DNA of 64,000 nucleotides, taken from the NCBI RefSeq assembly GCF_014212175.1, contig NZ_JACJVR010000057.1, positions 39,703 through 103,702 on the forward strand, given 5' to 3'. The notes below the pieces were generated by a model, which saw only the letters and a list, made by a program, of their open reading frames with translations, did not search any database and was not told the origin of the DNA. Shown piece after piece: positions 16,526 to 25,738 of this stretch. The stretch's first letter is position 1; the number at the start of each line of letters is the position of its first letter. Made by a program: the position numbers and the translations under genes. Source of the DNA: Cohnella xylanilytica (GTDB taxonomy: Bacteria; Bacillota; Bacilli; Paenibacillales; Paenibacillaceae).

Positions 16526-17323
16526 TTACTTAACCGGTTGCGCCTTACCCTCTTGATTCGCCGCGAAGTCGATCGGGACGAGGCCTTCCGCCTTCCACAC
16601 CGTGCCTCTGCTCTCGTACTCGAACAGCTTCTCCACTTCGTTCGCGACCTGCGGGCCCAATTCGCGCTCCACCAGATACAGGGCCACGTCGAGTCCCGAA
16701 GTGACGCCTCCCCCGGTCACAAGGCGCGGGTTGTCTTCCACGACTCGGGCCTTGACCGGAATCGCGCCGAGCGCTCCGAGCGCGTCCATGCCGATGTGAT
16801 TGGTGACGGCATGCTTGCCCTTCAGGAACCCCGGCATGGCGAGCAACAGCGAACCTCCGCATACGGCGGCGACCGTGACGTCTTTGTTGTCGAGAGCCTT
16901 CTTCATGATTCCCGGCAGGCTCGTCTTCGCCGCTTGGGCGAGAATGGCCGGAATGGCGTCGGCGGTCTTGCCCGCCGGCTTGCCCGAAGCTCCGGGGACC
17001 AGGATGATGCCCGGACGGTTCGGGTCGAGCTTGGCCGTCGCTTCGAGAGCCGGACCGTTCAGCCCGCTCGGGACGGAACGCTTGCCTTCCGCGGATACCA
17101 ATTCCACCGTCATCGCTTCGCCCGTGTACATGCCCGCGGCGGCGAACACTTCGTAGGGAGCCAGCGCGTCCATCAGATCGAACCCGTCGAACAAGACGAT
17201 CTGGACATGAACGCTTTTGCGCTCGGGCGTCCCCGGCTTGTCCTTGGTTTGCGCGCTTGCCCCCGGGCCGACCAGACCCAGAACGAGCGCTAACGTCAAT
17301 AGCAATCCCAACGCTTTTCTCAT
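16526..17323 (-). CDS. Secreted DJ-1/PfpI-family protein
   Basis: 265 residues. A Sec signal peptide (MRKALGLLLTLALVLG ... ASAQT) is followed by a DJ-1/PfpI (glutamine amidotransferase-like) fold: VQIVLFDGFDLMDALAPYEVF, ILVPGASG, and the nucleophile elbow VAAVCGGSLLLA whose Cys is the family's reactive residue, then TNHIGMDALG and VVEDNPRLVTGGGVTSGLD. This is the layout of the isonitrile hydratase/AraC-sensor subgroup, but exported. ATG 17323 follows gaagaggttgaagg. Function outside the membrane is unknown. It is monocistronic, with its terminator at 16418-16451. Confidence 0.85.
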   Translation of the reverse strand: MRKALGLLLTLALVLGLVGPGASAQTKDKPGTPERKSVHVQIVLFDGFDLMDALAPYEVFAAAGMYTGEAMTVELVSAEGKRSVPSGLNGPALEATAKLDPNRPGIILVPGASGKPAGKTADAIPAILAQAAKTSLPGIMKKALDNKDVTVAAVCGGSLLLAMPGFLKGKHAVTNHIGMDALGALGAIPVKARVVEDNPRLVTGGGVTSGLDVALYLVERELGPQVANEVEKLFEYESRGTVWKAEGLVPIDFAANQEGKAQPVK

Positions 17324-17955
17324 CCTTCAACCTCTTCCCTTCGTTCGTAGTATTCGTCCTCGCATGAACCATGATAAGCGACGAATCTCTCGAACGAAGC
17401 TAGGAAACGGTCACGATCCCGTCACGATATCGAACGATTTCCGCGCGCGGCCGCGGAACCCGGCAGGCGAATCTCGAAGACGGTCTTGCCCGGTTCGTCG
17501 ACCCGCTGCGAACTCGGGCGGAGGAGGCGAGATGTCGGGCACGACCTCCTCTACTTGGACGCCGAGAAGAAGGTTCCGGTGACGAGCTCCGTCCCGGCGG
17601 CAACGGCGATCTTCGTCGGCTACATGCAGATTTGGGGACTTTTTCTCCCTCTGATGCGCAAGGGGAGCTGCAGATCCATAAGCGGGCGTCTTCCTTTCGG
17701 GAGGCGTCCCGTTTGCCTTATTGGACGGAAGACGGCGACCGGCCGGCAGGCTACAAGATCGCCTAGCCAAGTCCGATGTCGAGGGTTCCGCGGAACGATT
17801 GTGGAAAAGAAAAGGGATGTTCGTGTCAGGAAACATAACTCGACAATGAAGATCCTTCCGATAAGTAAACGCTTCCTAAAAATGTAAGCGAAGACAAATA
17901 GAAATGAAAACGCCTCATTGTCCGCAAGAAACAAAATCAGGCTAATAAAAGCAAA
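17324..17955. other. Gene-poor stretch with a possible kinase remnant and a cre site
   Basis: No convincing gene. On the minus strand near 17410-17510 a short frame reads VDEPGKTVFEIRLPG before a stop, like the last strand of a histidine-kinase ATPase domain, but nothing upstream extends it. A plus-strand frame at 17486-17887 (GHDLLYLDAEKKVPVTSS) is not recognised. The right end turns AT-rich and carries the cre site and promoter of the next operon. Confidence 0.4.
17882..17896. promoter_or_regulatory. Candidate cre (CcpA) site before the 18-30 kb operon
   Basis: ATGTAAGCGAAGACA matches all 15 positions of WTGNAANCGNWNNCW. It lies about 80 bp upstream of a TATAAT box (17977-17982) and 150 bp before the binding-protein start. 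Confidence 0.6.
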
Positions 17956-18045
17956 ATGCGGCCATTTGAATGTGATTATAATTTACATACTATTGGATTA
18001 GGCACAACAAGAAGAAGCGAGATAAGCACACGGGGAGGACGACAG

Positions 18046-19368
18046 ATGAAAAAGAACGTAGCAGCGGGACTCGTTATGACGATCGGCGTAGGGCTGCTGG
18101 CAGGCTGCGGGGGCTCGAACGACGATTCGAACGCATCGCCTTCGGCAAGCGCGCCCGCGGAGACGGGCGCTTCCGCCGGCGCTTCGGCAGGTTCGGACGG
18201 CGGCGCTTCCGGAAGCTCGGACATCAAGGGCACGATTACGTGGGCAACGCACCGCACGGAGCTGGCGGAGACGGATTTGAAGAAGTACGTCGAAGCGTTC
18301 GAAGCGAAATATCCGGGCACGGAAGTCAAGATCGAAGGCTTGAAGGACTACGAGCAGACGATCCGCGTGCGGATGGCGGCCAACGAGCTGCCGGACGTCC
18401 TGTCTCTCGTCGAGACGACGCAATCGGACCTGCCGAAATTTTACGAGCCGCTCGACGATCTCGGGCTTAACGACAAGATCTACTTCAAGGACTACAACTC
18501 CTACGAAGGCAAGCTGTACGGCATTACGCAGCAGGTGGCGATCAACGGCTTGCTCTACAACAAGAAGGCGTTCGAGAAGGCCGGCATCGCGGAGCCGCCG
18601 AAGACGCTGGACGAGCTGTTCGCCGACGCCGAGAAGCTGAAGGCCGCGGGAATCGTGCCGATGGCGACCGCGTTCAAGGACGCCTGGACGCTGCAATATT
18701 GGACCGACCCGGCGGAATTCATCTACGGCAGCACGAGCCTGCGCAACGACAAGATCAAGACGGACACGCCGTTCACGGTAGACGGACCTTACGGTCAAGG
18801 CCTCGGCATTCTGAAGCAGCTCTACGACAAAGGCTATCTGGAGAAGGACGTCTTCTCGGCGACGTGGGATCAGACGCAGAAGGATCTCGCTTCCGGCAAG
18901 GCGGCGATGATGTACATCGGCAACTGGGCCATCTCGAACCTCGTGAGCAACGGATTGCCGCTCGACGACATCGGATTCGTTCCGCTGCCTTACGACAACA
19001 GCGGCACCTACAAGGGCATGATGCGCAACGACTGGGCGTACGCGGTCAGCTCGACGAGCAAGAACAAGCCGCTCGCCAAGGCGTTCATCAAGTTCATGCT
19101 CGAGGAATCGGGAGACTATGCGGATCACATGATCATCTCGCCGCTGAAGGATCAGCAGCAGAGCCTGAAGCAGATCACCGACTTCATGGCGTACAAGCCG
19201 GAGATGCTGGAAGCCCGGTCGATCAGCGAGGACGTCAAGGCGGTCGAGAACAAGATGCAGTTCGATCCGTTCAAGTTCATTCAGGAAGTGACGGTCGGCA
19301 AGATGCAGGACGTCTTCGACGGCTACAACAAGAAGTGGAAGTCCACGAAGACGGCGCTGGGCAAGTAA
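18046..19368 (+). CDS. Family 1 sugar-binding lipoprotein of an ABC importer
   Basis: 440 residues. Type II signal peptide with lipobox LLAGCGG (Cys21), then a Ser/Ala/Gly-rich linker and a family 1 extracellular solute-binding fold: ITWATHRTELAE, YGITQQVAINGLLYNKKAFEKAG, KAAMMYIGNWAISNLVS, GMMRNDWAYAVSSTSKN. It captures an oligosaccharide at the membrane for the two permeases that follow. ATG 18046 follows ggggagga. First gene of a run of nine closely spaced genes to 29798. No ATPase gene is nearby; such systems usually share MsmX-type ATPases encoded elsewhere. Confidence 0.9.
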   Translation: MKKNVAAGLVMTIGVGLLAGCGGSNDDSNASPSASAPAETGASAGASAGSDGGASGSSDIKGTITWATHRTELAETDLKKYVEAFEAKYPGTEVKIEGLKDYEQTIRVRMAANELPDVLSLVETTQSDLPKFYEPLDDLGLNDKIYFKDYNSYEGKLYGITQQVAINGLLYNKKAFEKAGIAEPPKTLDELFADAEKLKAAGIVPMATAFKDAWTLQYWTDPAEFIYGSTSLRNDKIKTDTPFTVDGPYGQGLGILKQLYDKGYLEKDVFSATWDQTQKDLASGKAAMMYIGNWAISNLVSNGLPLDDIGFVPLPYDNSGTYKGMMRNDWAYAVSSTSKNKPLAKAFIKFMLEESGDYADHMIISPLKDQQQSLKQITDFMAYKPEMLEARSISEDVKAVENKMQFDPFKFIQEVTVGKMQDVFDGYNKKWKSTKTALGK

Positions 19369-19378
19369 TCCCTTCTTC

Positions 19379-19453
19379 GGGAGGCGACGCGGTTTGACCG
19401 ACAGAGCGGGTGGCCGGTTCGACGGAGCATCCGCTTTGTCGTCTGCGCCTCCC
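19379..19453 (+). promoter_or_regulatory. Intercistronic stem-loop between binding protein and permease
   Basis: GGGAGGCG (19379-19386) pairs with CGCCTCCC (19446-19453), and inside it a 13-base arm at 19400-19412 pairs, allowing G-U, with 19428-19440. There is no T run. Such hairpins often stabilise the binding-protein part of the mRNA. Confidence 0.55.
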
Positions 19454-19478
19454 CGGAAGGAAGATAGGAGGGTCTCGG

Positions 19479-20366
19479 ATGGTGGGCAACATGTCGTACG
19501 GCTTGCAGAAAAGAATCTTGATCATCCTGTTCCTGCTCGTGCCGATCGCCCTTCTGGCGACGTTCGCGCTGTATCCGGCCGCGTATCTCGTCTATCTCAG
19601 CTTCATGACTTGGGACGGCTTCAGTCCGGAGAAGACGTGGGCCGGGCTGGCGAACTACAAGGAAGTGTTCGAGAGCAAGGAGGTCTGGGCCGCGTTCGGC
19701 CACAACTTCGTCTATTTGGGCTGGGGGCTGCTGCAGAACGCGCTCGGCCTGGCGTTCGCGCTGCTGCTGAATTCTCGCCTGAAGGGGCGCAACGCGTACC
19801 GGGTCATGCTGTTCATGCCTTACATCATGAACGGCGTGGCCGTCGCTTACATGTTCAACTACGTGTTCAACTCGGAATACGGTTCCTTCAACACGCTGCT
19901 TCGCGGGATGGGGCTCGATTCGCTCGCGATCAGCTGGTTCGGCTCGCCGAAGGCGGTCAATCACGTGCTCGGCTTCATTACGCTGTGGAAGTTCATGGGC
20001 CTCAACATGGTCATCTATCTGGCCGCCCTTCAGTCCGTGCCTTCCGAGATCGAAGAAGCGGCCCGGATCGACGGGGCTTCCCGGTTCCAGGCGATCCTCC
20101 ACGTCGTTCTGCCGAACATCACCAAGGTCATCGAGCTGAACCTGTTCCTGACGATCATCGGCACGCTGGAGATCTTCGACCTGCCGTTCATTCTGACGGG
20201 CGGAGGCCCGCTCGGGGCGAGCGACACGTTCCTGACGAAGACCGTCGCGACCGCGTTCAAATTCAACAACTTCGGCATGGCTTCCGCGATGAGCGTCACC
20301 CTGATCGCCGCCGTCGTCGTCGTGCTTAGCGTCCAGAGGCTGGTCACCCGGAGGTGGTCGAATTGA
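19479..20366 (+). CDS. ABC sugar permease, MalF/UgpA type
   Basis: 295 residues, six predicted membrane segments (first ILIILFLLVPIALLATFALY). The binding-protein-dependent permease EAA loop is present (SEIEEAARIDGASRFQAI), which docks the cytoplasmic ATPase. Start ATG 19479 has aggaggg seven bases upstream. It pairs with the next gene; the two overlap. Confidence 0.9.
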   Translation: MVGNMSYGLQKRILIILFLLVPIALLATFALYPAAYLVYLSFMTWDGFSPEKTWAGLANYKEVFESKEVWAAFGHNFVYLGWGLLQNALGLAFALLLNSRLKGRNAYRVMLFMPYIMNGVAVAYMFNYVFNSEYGSFNTLLRGMGLDSLAISWFGSPKAVNHVLGFITLWKFMGLNMVIYLAALQSVPSEIEEAARIDGASRFQAILHVVLPNITKVIELNLFLTIIGTLEIFDLPFILTGGGPLGASDTFLTKTVATAFKFNNFGMASAMSVTLIAAVVVVLSVQRLVTRRWSN

Positions 20367-21196
20367 CGGCGAAGCGCTTCGGTCCCGTCTCCCTGATCAA
20401 GCACGCCATCCTGTGGGCGGCCGTCGCCATGATCGTGTTCCCGCCGTACGTGCTGGTCCTCAACGCGTTCAAGAGCAAGGAGGAGTTCTCGCAGACGAGC
20501 GTCTTCAAGCTGCCCGACAGCTTCCTGAACTTCGACAACTTCGTCTCCGTCATGACGAGAGCCCACCTGGACCGCGCCTATCGGAACACGGTTATCATCA
20601 TCGCCGTCGCGGTCATCGGCAACGTGGCCTTGGGCACGATGGTGGCGTACATTCTCGGACGCTTCGACTTCAAGCTGAAGAAGGCCGTCATGGGCGCCTA
20701 TATCGCGGTGTCGTTCGTTCCGACGATCACGACGCAGGTCGCGACGTTCACCGTCGTCCACAACCTCCACCTGTACAACACGCTGTGGGCGTCCATCGTG
20801 CTTCATCTGGGGACGAACGTCCTTCAGATTTTCATCTACCTGCAATTCCTGAGCAATATTCCGAAGGAGCTCGACGAGGCGGCGATGATGGAAGGGGCTT
20901 CGCTCTTCCGGATCTACCGGACGATCATCTTCCCGCTGCTCGCGCCCGCGACGGCGACGATCGTCATCATCAAGACGATCGACATCTACAACGACATGTT
21001 CATCCCTTACTTGTACATGCCGGCCCAGAAGCTGACCGTCGTATCGACGAGCCTTATGAACTTCTCCTCGGAGCGCAGCACCGAATGGGAGCTCATGTCC
21101 GCGGCGATTCTGATGATCATGGTGCCGATCGTCGCGCTCTATCTGTTCTTCCAGAAGTACGTGTTTGCCGGTATCGTGAACGGTGCAGTAAAATAG
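20363..21196 (+). CDS. ABC sugar permease, MalG/UgpE type
   Basis: 277 residues, about six membrane segments; EAA loop LDEAAMMEGASLFRIYRTI. The first open codon would be GTG at 20354, but the GGAGGT ribosome site (20350-20355) covers it, so TTG 20363 is chosen. That TTG overlaps the stop of the previous gene (TTGA), implying translational coupling. The C-terminus (FFQKYVFAGIVNGAVK) is typical of the second permease. Confidence 0.9.
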   Translation: MTAKRFGPVSLIKHAILWAAVAMIVFPPYVLVLNAFKSKEEFSQTSVFKLPDSFLNFDNFVSVMTRAHLDRAYRNTVIIIAVAVIGNVALGTMVAYILGRFDFKLKKAVMGAYIAVSFVPTITTQVATFTVVHNLHLYNTLWASIVLHLGTNVLQIFIYLQFLSNIPKELDEAAMMEGASLFRIYRTIIFPLLAPATATIVIIKTIDIYNDMFIPYLYMPAQKLTVVSTSLMNFSSERSTEWELMSAAILMIMVPIVALYLFFQKYVFAGIVNGAVK

Positions 21197-21232
21197 CTGT
21201 ACTCGCGAGGCGGACAACGGAGGGATGGGCGC

Positions 21233-23050
21233 ATGAGAAGGCAAGCGTGGCGATGGGCGGACCGGCTGTGGGTGGCGTTCGCGAACCTGAGCATGCAGCA
21301 GAAGCTGCTGATCGTCTTCCTGGCGCTCGTCTGTCTGCCGCTCGTCATGATCGGCTACGCTTCTTCTTCCTATTACACCCGTTCGATTCAGGAGAACACG
21401 ACCGATTACGCGGCCGAGATTACGTCCAAGACGCTGCTTAAGCTCGACGACTATGTGACCGACCTGTACAACATGTCGGCGATGCCGCTGTACAATTCGG
21501 ACTTCCTGGACTGGCTGGCCGATCCGAACACGACGTTCGCCAAAGAGCAGGGAATGGATCTCTATATTCGGAATCTGAACAAAATCAAGCCCGACCAGGT
21601 GTCGGTGTACGTCTTCGACAACTACGGGCACGTCAAATACAACATCCGGACCGGCGGCAAGCGGACCGATCTCGACGAAGTCGCGGGCGAATGGGCGAAG
21701 GCCGCGAAGAAGGCCGACGGCAAGCCGGCGCTCGTCAGCCTGCAGGAGAAGGCGGCCGGCGCGGGCAACTATTACGCGTTCTCCGTCGTCCGCGAACTGA
21801 AGCAGGTGAAGTTCGATCTCAGCCCGATCGGCTTTATCGTCTTCGATACCAACATCTCGGCCTTCGAGCGCCAATTCCAAGACCTCGACGCCGTGACCAA
21901 GGGCGAGACGATTCTGCTCGACGAGAACGACAAGGTCGTGTACGCGAGCGACCGCGCGATGCTGGGCCGCGACCTGTCGGGCGACGATTCGGTGCGGCGG
22001 GCTGCGTCGGCGAACGGCGCCGTGCCGGTCGTCATCGAAGGCAAGAAGGATATCGTGACCTTCGCGAGATCGGCTCTGACCGGGTGGAAGCTGCTCGTCT
22101 ACATTCCGATGGAGGAAGCGACCCGGCAGGCGACGGTGACCCGCAACGTCACGCTTCTCATCTCGGGCGCCTTCGTCCTGTTCGCGCTGGTCATCGCCAT
22201 CGCCATCTCGTATGCGCTGACCCGCCCCTTGAGCAAGATCAAGAAGCTGATGCAGGAGGTGCAGACCGGCAACCTGGACGTCAGCTTCAACCAGAAGTAC
22301 CGGGACGAGGTCGGCATGCTGGGCCGGCACTTCAATATTATGGTGAATCGCGTCCGCGATCTTCTCGAGGAAGTGAAGCAGACGCAGTCGCGCAAGAAGG
22401 AAGCGGAATTCGCCGCGCTGCAGAGCCAGATCAACCCCCACTTCATCTATAACACGCTCGAGACGATCCGGATGAAGGCGGAGCTGAACGACGACGAGGA
22501 AGTGGCCGATATGACGTTCACGCTCGGGAAGCTGCTGCGATACGGCGTCAACCACGAGGAGCAGCGAGCGACGGTCGGCCAGGAGCTGGAGCATCTGCAC
22601 CATTACTTCTCGCTGCAGAACGTGCGCTTCTCGGGCAAGTTCAAGCTCGTCGTCGACATCCCCGAGAAGGACTACGGGCTAAGCTGCATCAAGCTGATGT
22701 TCCAGCCGATCGTCGAGAACGCGATCCACCACGCGTTCAAGAACCGGCTCGGGGGCGGCACGATCGCGATCGGGGTTCGCCGCGAAGGCGAAGACGTCGT
22801 CTTCTCCGTCTCGGACGACGGATCGGGCATGGACGCGGCGAGGCTGAAGGCGCTGCGGGAGCGCATCGCCGCCCGCCGGCCGCCGCTCGAAGGCGGCAGA
22901 GGCATCGGGCTGCGCAACGTGAACGAGCGGATCAAGCTGCAATTCGGCGAGACGTACGGCTTGCACGTCGACAGCAAGGAAGGCGAAGGGACGACGGTTC
23001 TGGTACGGCTGCCGAACCGGACGGACGGGGAGGAGGCGCGGCGATGCTGA
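21233..23050 (+). CDS. YesM-type sensor histidine kinase
   Basis: 605 residues. Membrane segment at about 22-42, extracellular Cache-like sensor (about 43-295), second membrane segment (about 300-323, LISGAFVLFALVIAIAISYA), HAMP (about 324-375), His-kinase domain with phospho-acceptor His403 in INPHFIYNTLE, and HATPase with SDDGSGMD and GRGIGLRNVNERI. Family members sense extracellular carbohydrate, sometimes through the binding protein. ATG 21233 follows ggagggatgggc. Its stop overlaps the start of the response regulator. Confidence 0.93.
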   Translation: MRRQAWRWADRLWVAFANLSMQQKLLIVFLALVCLPLVMIGYASSSYYTRSIQENTTDYAAEITSKTLLKLDDYVTDLYNMSAMPLYNSDFLDWLADPNTTFAKEQGMDLYIRNLNKIKPDQVSVYVFDNYGHVKYNIRTGGKRTDLDEVAGEWAKAAKKADGKPALVSLQEKAAGAGNYYAFSVVRELKQVKFDLSPIGFIVFDTNISAFERQFQDLDAVTKGETILLDENDKVVYASDRAMLGRDLSGDDSVRRAASANGAVPVVIEGKKDIVTFARSALTGWKLLVYIPMEEATRQATVTRNVTLLISGAFVLFALVIAIAISYALTRPLSKIKKLMQEVQTGNLDVSFNQKYRDEVGMLGRHFNIMVNRVRDLLEEVKQTQSRKKEAEFAALQSQINPHFIYNTLETIRMKAELNDDEEVADMTFTLGKLLRYGVNHEEQRATVGQELEHLHHYFSLQNVRFSGKFKLVVDIPEKDYGLSCIKLMFQPIVENAIHHAFKNRLGGGTIAIGVRREGEDVVFSVSDDGSGMDAARLKALRERIAARRPPLEGGRGIGLRNVNERIKLQFGETYGLHVDSKEGEGTTVLVRLPNRTDGEEARRC

Positions 23051-23835
23051 AGATCATGGTCATCGACGACGAGGAGCACATTCGTCTCGGGATCGCGAAG
23101 ATTCTGTCCAAATATCCGGGAGGAGTCGAGATCGCCGGTCAGCACGCCAACGGGCTGGACGCGCTCCTTCAGCTGTCCGGGATGGGGCCGGACGACCTGG
23201 ACGTCGTCGTCACCGACATCGAGATGCCGATGATGGACGGCCTCAAGTTCATCGAACAGGCGAAGGCGAAGCTGCCGGGTCTGACCATCATCCTGCTGAG
23301 CGGCTACAACGACTTCGAGTACGCGAGGCGCGCCATGCGGGCGGGGGCGGCCGATTACCTGCTCAAGCCGATGGACAAGGCAGAGGTATTCCGGCTGCTG
23401 GATCGGATCCGGGACGCGAAGGAAGCGGCGGCGGAGAGAGCGGGCGCGGGCGCACCCGGTTCGGCCGCAGCCGCCGGAGAAGCCCATGCGGCGCCTTCGG
23501 CGAGCCCGGCGGCTTCGACGGCCGACCGGATCTGCAGGCTGATCGACCGCGAATACAACCGCGACATCGACCTGAAGTATATCGCCGACGCGGTCGGCTT
23601 CAACGCGAGCTACATCAGCAAGCTGTTCAGCCGGGAGAAGGGCGAGACGATCACCGATTACTTGAACCGGGTCCGGATCGACAAGGCGAAGCAGTTCCTG
23701 AAGGACCATCCGGGCCTGAAGGTGTACGAGATCGCCCATATCGTCGGGTATGGGGACAAGATTTATTTTCAGAAGCTGTTCAAACGGATGGTCGGCGTGA
23801 CGCCGCTCGAATACCGGGCGGGGGCGGCCGATTAG
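23044..23835 (+). CDS. YesN-type response regulator with AraC output domain
   Basis: 263 residues. Receiver domain (1-125) with DDEEH, phospho-acceptor Asp58 in VVTDIEMPMMDG and Lys in YLLKPMDK; an Ala/Gly-rich linker; then an AraC double HTH (about 165-260: LKYIADAVGFNASYISKLFSREKG, YEIAHIVGYGDKIYFQKLFKR). With the upstream kinase it forms the operon's own switch, probably activating the promoter near 17980. The Ala-rich linker (AGAGAPGSAAAAGEA) is unusually long. Confidence 0.93.
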   Translation: MLKIMVIDDEEHIRLGIAKILSKYPGGVEIAGQHANGLDALLQLSGMGPDDLDVVVTDIEMPMMDGLKFIEQAKAKLPGLTIILLSGYNDFEYARRAMRAGAADYLLKPMDKAEVFRLLDRIRDAKEAAAERAGAGAPGSAAAAGEAHAAPSASPAASTADRICRLIDREYNRDIDLKYIADAVGFNASYISKLFSREKGETITDYLNRVRIDKAKQFLKDHPGLKVYEIAHIVGYGDKIYFQKLFKRMVGVTPLEYRAGAAD

Positions 23836-23850
23836 CAGGGGGATTAGGCC

Positions 23851-25620
23851 ATGGCGGCATTCGAGATCGACGGCGGCGGCTTCGTCCTGGACGGCAAGCC
23901 GATCCGCCTGATCAGCGGGGCGATGCATTACTTCCGGATCGTCCCGGACTATTGGGAGGACCGGCTGCGCAAGCTGCGCGCCTGCGGCTTCAACGCGGTG
24001 GAGACGTACGTCGCCTGGAATCTTCACGAGCCCCGGGAGGGCGAGTTCGTATTCGAGGGAATGGCGGACGTGGAGCGCTTCATTCGGCTCGCGGGGGAGC
24101 TCGGGCTTCTCGTCATCCTGCGCCCGAGCCCGTATATATGCGCGGAATGGGAGTTCGGAGGGCTGCCGTCGTGGTTGCTCGCCGATCCGGCGATGCGCCT
24201 CCGGTGCAGCGATCCGCCGTTCCTGGAGAAGGTCAAGGCCTATTACGACGAGCTGCTGCCGCGGCTGAAGCCGCTGCTGTGCACGTCGGGCGGCCCGATC
24301 GTCGCGATGCAGATCGAGAACGAGTACGGCAGCTACGGGAACGACAAGAATTACTTGAATTTTCTGAGAGATGCGATGATCGCGGGCGGGATGGACGTGC
24401 TGCTGTTCACGTCCGACGGCTCCGAGGACTATATGCTGCAAGGCGGCACGCTGCCGGGAACGCTCGCGACGCTGAACTTCGGCTCCAAGCCGGAGCAGGC
24501 GTTCGCGAAGCTGCGGGAGTATCAGCCGGACAAGCCGCTCGTCTGCATGGAATATTGGAACGGCTGGTTCGATCACTGGGGCGACGAGCACCACGTCCGC
24601 GGCTTCGAGGACGTCGTCGACGTGCTGGACCGGATTCTCGCGATGGGCGCGTCGGTCAACTTCTACATGTTCCACGGCGGAACGAACTTCGGCTTCTACA
24701 ACGGAGCGAACCACATCGACTTCTACGAGCCGACGGTGACGAGCTACGACTACAACGCGCTGCTGTCCGAGTCGGGAGACCCGACCGACAAGTATTGGGC
24801 GATCCGCGAGGTGATCGGGCGCTACGCGGAGCTGCCGGACGATCCGCTTCCGGCTCCGTCGCCGAAGCGGGCTTACGGGGAAGTAAGGATGACGGAGCGC
24901 GCTTCGCTGTTCGAGTCGTTCGACCGGCTCGGAAGCCCGGCGGTGCCGTCCGTCTGTCCCGAGACGATGGAGCGGCTCGGCCAGGATTACGGCTTCGTCT
25001 GGTACGAGACGGAGGTGTCGGGGCCGCAGATCGGCTGCGAGATCATCCTGCAGGAGGTTCGCGACCGGGCGTCGATCTACCTCGACGGCAGGTTCGTTGG
25101 CGTCGCTGAGCGGTGGGGCGGCGACTCGGCCGTCGCGGACATCCCGGCGGGAGGGGCGAAGCTCGGCATTCTCGTCGAGAACATGGGACGGATCAACTAC
25201 GGCTCCCGGCTGCGCGACGTCAAAGGAATTACGGAAGGCGTCAAAGCCGGGGCGAGGCAGTACAACCAGTTCCTGTTCGGCTGGACGAACCGCCCGCTAA
25301 CTTTGGCCGACCTGTCGGGGCTGGCGTACTCGCCGATCGATTCGGACGAGGCGGAATGTCCGAACGAACCGGCGTTCTACCGGGGGACGTTCGTCGCCGA
25401 GACGCGCGAAGACACGTTCCTGAAGCTGGACGGCTGGACGAAGGGAGTCGCCTTCGTGAACGGCTTCAACCTGGGACGCTATTGGGAGAGAGGGCCGCAG
25501 AGGACGCTGTACGTGCCGGGGCCTCTTCTTCGCGAAGGCGTCAACGAGCTGGTCGTCTTCGAGCTGCACGGAACGGCTCGGCCGGTCGCCGTGCTGCAGG
25601 ACGTTCCGGAGCTCGGATAG
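23851..25620 (+). CDS. GH35 beta-galactosidase
   Basis: 589 residues, no signal peptide, so it acts on imported sugar in the cytoplasm. The GH35 barrel begins GKPIRLISGAMHYFRI, with YVAWNLHEP and ICAEWEFGGLPSWLL; acid/base Glu158 in QIENEYGSYG and nucleophile Glu234 in CMEYWNGWFD. MFHGGTNFGFYNGA is the usual binding loop. The C-terminal jelly-roll region ends with LGRYWERGPQRTLYVPGPLL. It removes terminal beta-galactosyl residues from oligosaccharides taken up by the operon transporter. Sixteen bases separate it from the regulator stop. Confidence 0.93.
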   Translation: MAAFEIDGGGFVLDGKPIRLISGAMHYFRIVPDYWEDRLRKLRACGFNAVETYVAWNLHEPREGEFVFEGMADVERFIRLAGELGLLVILRPSPYICAEWEFGGLPSWLLADPAMRLRCSDPPFLEKVKAYYDELLPRLKPLLCTSGGPIVAMQIENEYGSYGNDKNYLNFLRDAMIAGGMDVLLFTSDGSEDYMLQGGTLPGTLATLNFGSKPEQAFAKLREYQPDKPLVCMEYWNGWFDHWGDEHHVRGFEDVVDVLDRILAMGASVNFYMFHGGTNFGFYNGANHIDFYEPTVTSYDYNALLSESGDPTDKYWAIREVIGRYAELPDDPLPAPSPKRAYGEVRMTERASLFESFDRLGSPAVPSVCPETMERLGQDYGFVWYETEVSGPQIGCEIILQEVRDRASIYLDGRFVGVAERWGGDSAVADIPAGGAKLGILVENMGRINYGSRLRDVKGITEGVKAGARQYNQFLFGWTNRPLTLADLSGLAYSPIDSDEAECPNEPAFYRGTFVAETREDTFLKLDGWTKGVAFVNGFNLGRYWERGPQRTLYVPGPLLREGVNELVVFELHGTARPVAVLQDVPELG

Positions 25621-25738
25621 GCAGGTCTTGGGTTCGGATAGGCAGGTCCGGGCTCGAATGGACTGTTCCAGAGCTGGGGCAGACCGTTCCGGGGCCTGGA
25701 TAGAGAGAGACACAACCATTAGGAGAGGAGAGCCGGCC

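Noticed and set aside
16493..16541. Inverted repeat gcaaccggtt ... aaccggttgc
   Set aside because: The right arm is the end of the DJ-1-like coding sequence and there is no T run; a coincidental dyad.
17400..17520. Possible histidine-kinase C-terminus on the minus strand (VDEPGKTVFEIRLPG)
   Set aside because: No upstream ATPase motifs in any frame; too short to call.
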